From positions 42,809,843 to 42,873,842 of the forward strand of contig NC_065538.1 in the NCBI RefSeq assembly GCF_932294415.1: a stretch of 64,000 nucleotides of DNA, in the 5' to 3' direction. Position 1 is the stretch's first letter. Every line of letters starts with the position of its first letter. Position numbers and translations under genes: made by a program. Below, in pieces: positions 60,819-64,000 of the stretch. The stretch is from Quercus robur. Its lineage: Eukaryota; Streptophyta; Magnoliopsida; Fagales; Fagaceae. The notes beneath the pieces are model-generated. The model had not been told where the DNA came from. It was given only the letters and a program-made list of their open reading frames with translations, and searched no databases.

Positions 60819-61442
60819 TGTAAGGTCATAATTTTGGGCTTCTAGCATAACAGAGATACGGACTCAAGCCCAAAAAAGTTTCAAACAATAAATTTGTAGA
60901 GAATGGGTTGGGAACCTAGACTTTTGTGAATTAGATGATCGACCAATAGGTTTTGATGATAAAGAGAGAAAGATAACAAAAGTTTACTAGGGAAAGACGT
61001 CCTCGAAACATCCGAGGAGGTCGATTCTTAAATATTGCTTTTCAGCCCCCGTTACAAGTTTGGCCTCCCCTATTTTATACTATCTTTCCTTCATTTCCAC
61101 CGTCCACGTGTAGATTTAGATTAATGGTGCTGATACTTGTCCCATCAGCCCCTCCCTAAAGTCTTTGGGAGTGGTTGTAAAAGCTGAAAAACACGGTTCA
61201 GTTAGTTGTAGAGCATTTAATGCGACAGTAGCAGCTTTCTCTTAGATATTTTCATGCCTTCCTTTGTCCTTTTCTTTCTTAATACTTATCCTCTTCCATG
61301 GAATGGTCCGGAGTGTCGCTCTTAATGGCAGACCATTCCCTTTGTTCTCGACCTTGCCTAGCCGAGGAGGGGTTCTTCCTCGGATTGGGCCCTTGGCCCA
61401 ACATATACATAGATAGGGGCTCTCTGGCCTTTCACCCCCACA
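60819..61442 (+). mobile_element. LTR related to the solo LTR at 46277
   Basis: Begins TGTAAGGTCATAATTTTGGG and ends near CTTTCACCCCCACA. It shares, in order, CACGTG near a CCACGTG block, ACTTGTCCCATCAGC, GCATTTAATGCG, GCAGCTTTCTCTTAGATATT and CCTCGG...GGGCC with the 46277-47092 LTR. No matching 5-bp flanks were found, so it may be the left LTR of a decayed element or a truncated copy. Confidence 0.55.
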
Positions 61443-61552
61443 ATAGCCCCTCGAGATTCTTCTTTCCTATGCCATGGGAGGAAAGAAGGATCTCGATGTG
61501 ATAGTAGCCCCTTTGTGCCCATTTTACACCACTTTTGATTGCAAGGTATCTT
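61443..61552. other. short spacer between LTR and tandem duplication
   Basis: Contains ATAGTAGCCCCT-type sequence; no function assigned. Confidence 0.3.
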
Positions 61553-62086
61553 TTAACTATTCAAGTCGCATTCCTGACGTTTCGGTACACGAGGCGCGCC
61601 TTCATTAATATCTTTACGAAGTGATGCAGATCCAATGGTTGATGATTTCTTTGGAAATTGGGCGGGATTTATGTCGTTGGTAACTCTTTCTTTGAATTTC
61701 GGGCGAATTAATTTCCACTAGATTTTGCCTTCTATATAAGACATCCTGGGGGAATCATTCTTCCTCATTTACAGATCCTTGAGTTTTGCAGGAATCTCAA
61801 GTTCTCAACCCTTCAGGCATTAACTATTCAAGTCACATTCCTGACGTTTCGGTACACAAGGCGCGCCTTCATTAATATCTTTACGAAGTGATGCAGATCC
61901 AATGGTTGATGATTTCTTTGGAAATTGAGCGGGATTTATGTCGTTGGTAACTCTTTCTTTGAATTTCGGGCGAATTAATTTCCACTAGATTTTGCCTTCT
62001 ATATAAGACATCCTGGGGGAATCATTCTTCCTCATTTACAGATCCTTGAGTTTTGCAGGAATCTCAAGTTCTCAACCCTTCAGGCA
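61553..62086 (+). repeat. 267-bp tandem duplication with TATA-like motif
   Basis: Units 61553-61819 and 61820-62086 differ at only three positions, all G in the first and A in the second. Each holds TCTATATAAGACATCC (61731 and 61998) followed by a C/T-rich stretch, which looks like a core promoter and leader. The duplication is recent compared with everything around it. Confidence 0.92.
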
Positions 62087-62384
62087 TTCCCAGGGACCCT
62101 GCCAAGATGGTGATCAAAGCCTAGGGAATGAGGTGGCCCAGGATAAAGGCAAGGGCAAGGAAACCAAGCCTTCCTCAGAAACCAAGGATGCCGCCAAGAT
62201 CCAAGATGATGTAGTTAAGGCAGAGGAAGCAAAGGCCAAAGGTGTTCCTACCATTCAACTGAGCAAGAAAGAAGACTCTCCTCCTTCAACCAAGACCCAA
62301 AGCAGGTGTAGATCACATGAGATTTTTGGTGTGACAAAGTTTAGGTCTCACTTGGCGACATATATCATGTGTGCACAAATGTGA
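62046..62384 (+). other. unrecognised Lys/Glu/Ala-rich open frame
   Basis: Open for 112 codons without an in-frame ATG near its beginning. It reads EVAQDKGKGKETKPSSETKD then AEEAKAKGVPTIQLSKKED. Charged, low complexity, no known domain. It follows the duplicated promoter-like unit, so it could be part of a transcript from a retroelement or a relic. I do not assign a function. Confidence 0.3.
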
Positions 62385-63130
62385 AAACGACCCATGGTTG
62401 ATCAAGCAAATCAACAAGGACAAGGATGGTCAGGTTTCCTGTTTCTCAACCTTGATAACAGAACATCTTGTAGTTAGGAGAAAAGGGGTCCATCAAGCAT
62501 TTTCGCCTCTTCTTCTTTCTTATTGCCGGTACCATCCATACTGGCTCGATTGCTGTTAGAACAAGATTGTGAATCTACCATTCCTATGAGCTTTCTCTTT
62601 TTATAGTTAGCTTTAAAACAAGCTCGCCTAAGCCACTTTGTATATGATGTACCTTTCCTTTATTTAATAAAAAGGGCTGCACTTTTTTTTCTTTATGAAT
62701 CTTTCCTTTCTCCGCAATAATTATTTCATGAATGGGTGTGTTGTTATTTTTCCCTCCAATGGGGCTTAGAATTGATGCTGTTGACGGTAACGAAAAGTTG
62801 TTGCCCTGACTTTATCAAAACCGACAGTAGCGCCTGGCCGCTAACTTTAAATAAGTTAACTATGTAGAAATAATCAGGAAAATAATCATGTGCTCTATAC
62901 TGTGAACTATGCAACCATCAAAGAATGTTGAATTTAAAGCAAGTGATCCGAGGGGACCATCGTTGATGAGAATCACCAAGCATTCAAGGATACATTGCAT
63001 GTTCCAGTTAGACCTATTACTAAAACAAGACCCAAGAAGATCAAATAAGCACTTAATGGGCTGATTCAAGAGATTTGGGCTAATTCTAACACAGGACATT
63101 CCAAGCTTGGCCCAAAGGAAGATGAAGGTG
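62385..63130. other. no gene recognised
   Basis: Moderately AT-rich sequence with CTTTATTTAATAAAAAGG near 62660 (polyadenylation-like). No conserved frame. Confidence 0.4.
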
Positions 63131-63773
63131 TAATAAATTTAATCCAAGCTATTGAGGGCTGATCTGCTTTGATTGGGCTAATTTATGATGTAGGACACAA
63201 TTTACTATTTAATTATTGTAATTTATTATTTTTGGTATTTTTATGTAAAAAACGTTATTTTAGGTTTAGGCGATTTATTTCCTTGTTTTTAGGTGCATTT
63301 AATGCTTTTTAGGTCAAACTTTATTCCTGATATGGTTAGGTATCAATTATGAGTTATTTTAGAATATATTTTCTTGTCTGTTAAGTTTTATGGAGCCCTT
63401 AAATAGTCCCCTAAGTCTGTAAACGTTTTTCAGAGAAATTATTGAATAAAAATCAGAAAAGGTGAGGCTTTGCTCCTCTTTTGATTCTTCAAGAACTGTG
63501 AACTTATCAAGGATTCTTCCTTGTGGCGTTCAAACTTTATACATTTGGTTCGTGATTCAATTATAATCATTGGGTCAAGGTGTTACTTATACCTTTGGTT
63601 CGCGTTTCACTTATAAACGTTGGGTTAGGGTTTTCTATCAAAATCTGAATTTTAGCTTTCTTGGGCAAGTATTCCAATATTTTTGTTAGGTCTCAAAGCG
63701 TGTCGATTGAGGTTCGCAACATATTCCAATATTTTTGTTGGATCTCAAAGCGTGTCTATTGAGGTTCGCATCA
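63130..63773 (+). mobile_element. LTR of a retroelement running off the right edge
   Basis: The sequence ends GAGGTTCGCATCA directly before TTTGGTATCAGAGC. The last 250 bases hold two pairs of tandem repeats of about 52 bases: TTTGGTTCGYGWTTCAMTTA near 63541 and 63593, and ATTCCAATATTTTTGTT at 63671 and 63723. The left edge is a guess. The internal region lies beyond the window. Confidence 0.55.
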
Positions 63774-63775
63774 TT

Positions 63776-63787
63776 TGGTATCAGAGC
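63776..63787 (+). promoter_or_regulatory. LTR-retrotransposon primer binding site
   Basis: TGGTATCAGAGC is complementary to the 3' end of plant initiator tRNA-Met, the commonest primer of plant LTR elements. It lies two bases after the LTR end CA. Confidence 0.75.
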
Positions 63788-64000
63788 ACAGGTTCTAAAA
63801 TCAGTTTTCTATCCCTTTTATCTTTTGTTTCCTGTTATCATCCTATCTTATTCCTTTTGTGTTCTTTATTCTTTATTCTTATTTTGTGACGTGCACTAGG
63901 TCAAAATCGTGCGTCAAGCTCCAAAAAAAAAAAAAAAAAAAAGACTTCAAAAAAGAAATAGAAAACAGAAAAAAAAAAAAAAAATATTGTTCGTAGTTTC

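Noticed and set aside
62900..63100. Minus-strand frame near the right end
   Set aside because: No homology or composition signal, and an adjacent retroelement explains the region better.
1..64000. CRISPR array, operon or phage-like system
   Set aside because: The sequence is clearly plant nuclear DNA: spliced genes and plant retroelements. The regular short repeats seen are microsatellites and minisatellites without spacer structure.

Overview
The window is nuclear DNA from a flowering plant, most likely a woody eudicot. It is AT-rich, its genes have many GT-AG introns, and it is full of plant transposable elements: L1-type LINEs with DUF4283/zinc-knuckle and zf-RVT regions, hAT, Mutator-like, PIF/Harbinger-like and Stowaway elements, and solo LTRs. 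The exact species cannot be fixed from the sequence.

Two complete host genes can be rebuilt exon by exon, both on the minus strand. A mitochondrial basic amino acid carrier (BAC1-like, 8 exons, 303 residues) lies at 979-8501, with a decayed LINE in its second intron. A glyoxysomal/peroxisomal processing protease (DEG15-like, 14 exons, 752 residues, ending in the peroxisomal signal SKL) lies at 31780-43342. Its 5.2 kb eighth intron holds a hAT-type element, an LTR-like remnant and a 5'-truncated LINE. All splice junctions join in frame, so both genes look functional.

The rest is layered transposon sediment. At 8540-16600 the upstream region of the BAC1 gene is duplicated. The second copy was split first by a 4.66 kb nest of PIF/Harbinger-like ends and again by a long-TIR element that carries a mitochondrial trnF-trnP segment and a piece of a DUF761-type host gene. 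At 18681-26390 a 2.06 kb solo LTR with a 5-bp target duplication abuts a full-length but broken minus-strand LINE. At 27420-30740 there is a long-TIR element and two related MITEs in opposite orientation. At 43343-48940 there are MITEs, a solo LTR sitting in a TTA microsatellite and a large foldback. At 48950-55199 a plus-strand LINE is split by a 1.53 kb hAT element with a perfect 8-bp target duplication. At 55200-64000 there is a second solo LTR of the 18.7 kb family inserted in an older LTR-like repeat, a nearly identical 267-bp tandem duplication carrying a TATA-like motif, and the LTR plus primer binding site of a retroelement running off the right edge.

No bacterial-style system, CRISPR array or rRNA gene is present. 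The most unusual structures are the transduplicating TIR element (14859-16582), the bracket-like transposon nest with its surviving empty site, and the recent promoter-like duplication at 61553-62086.
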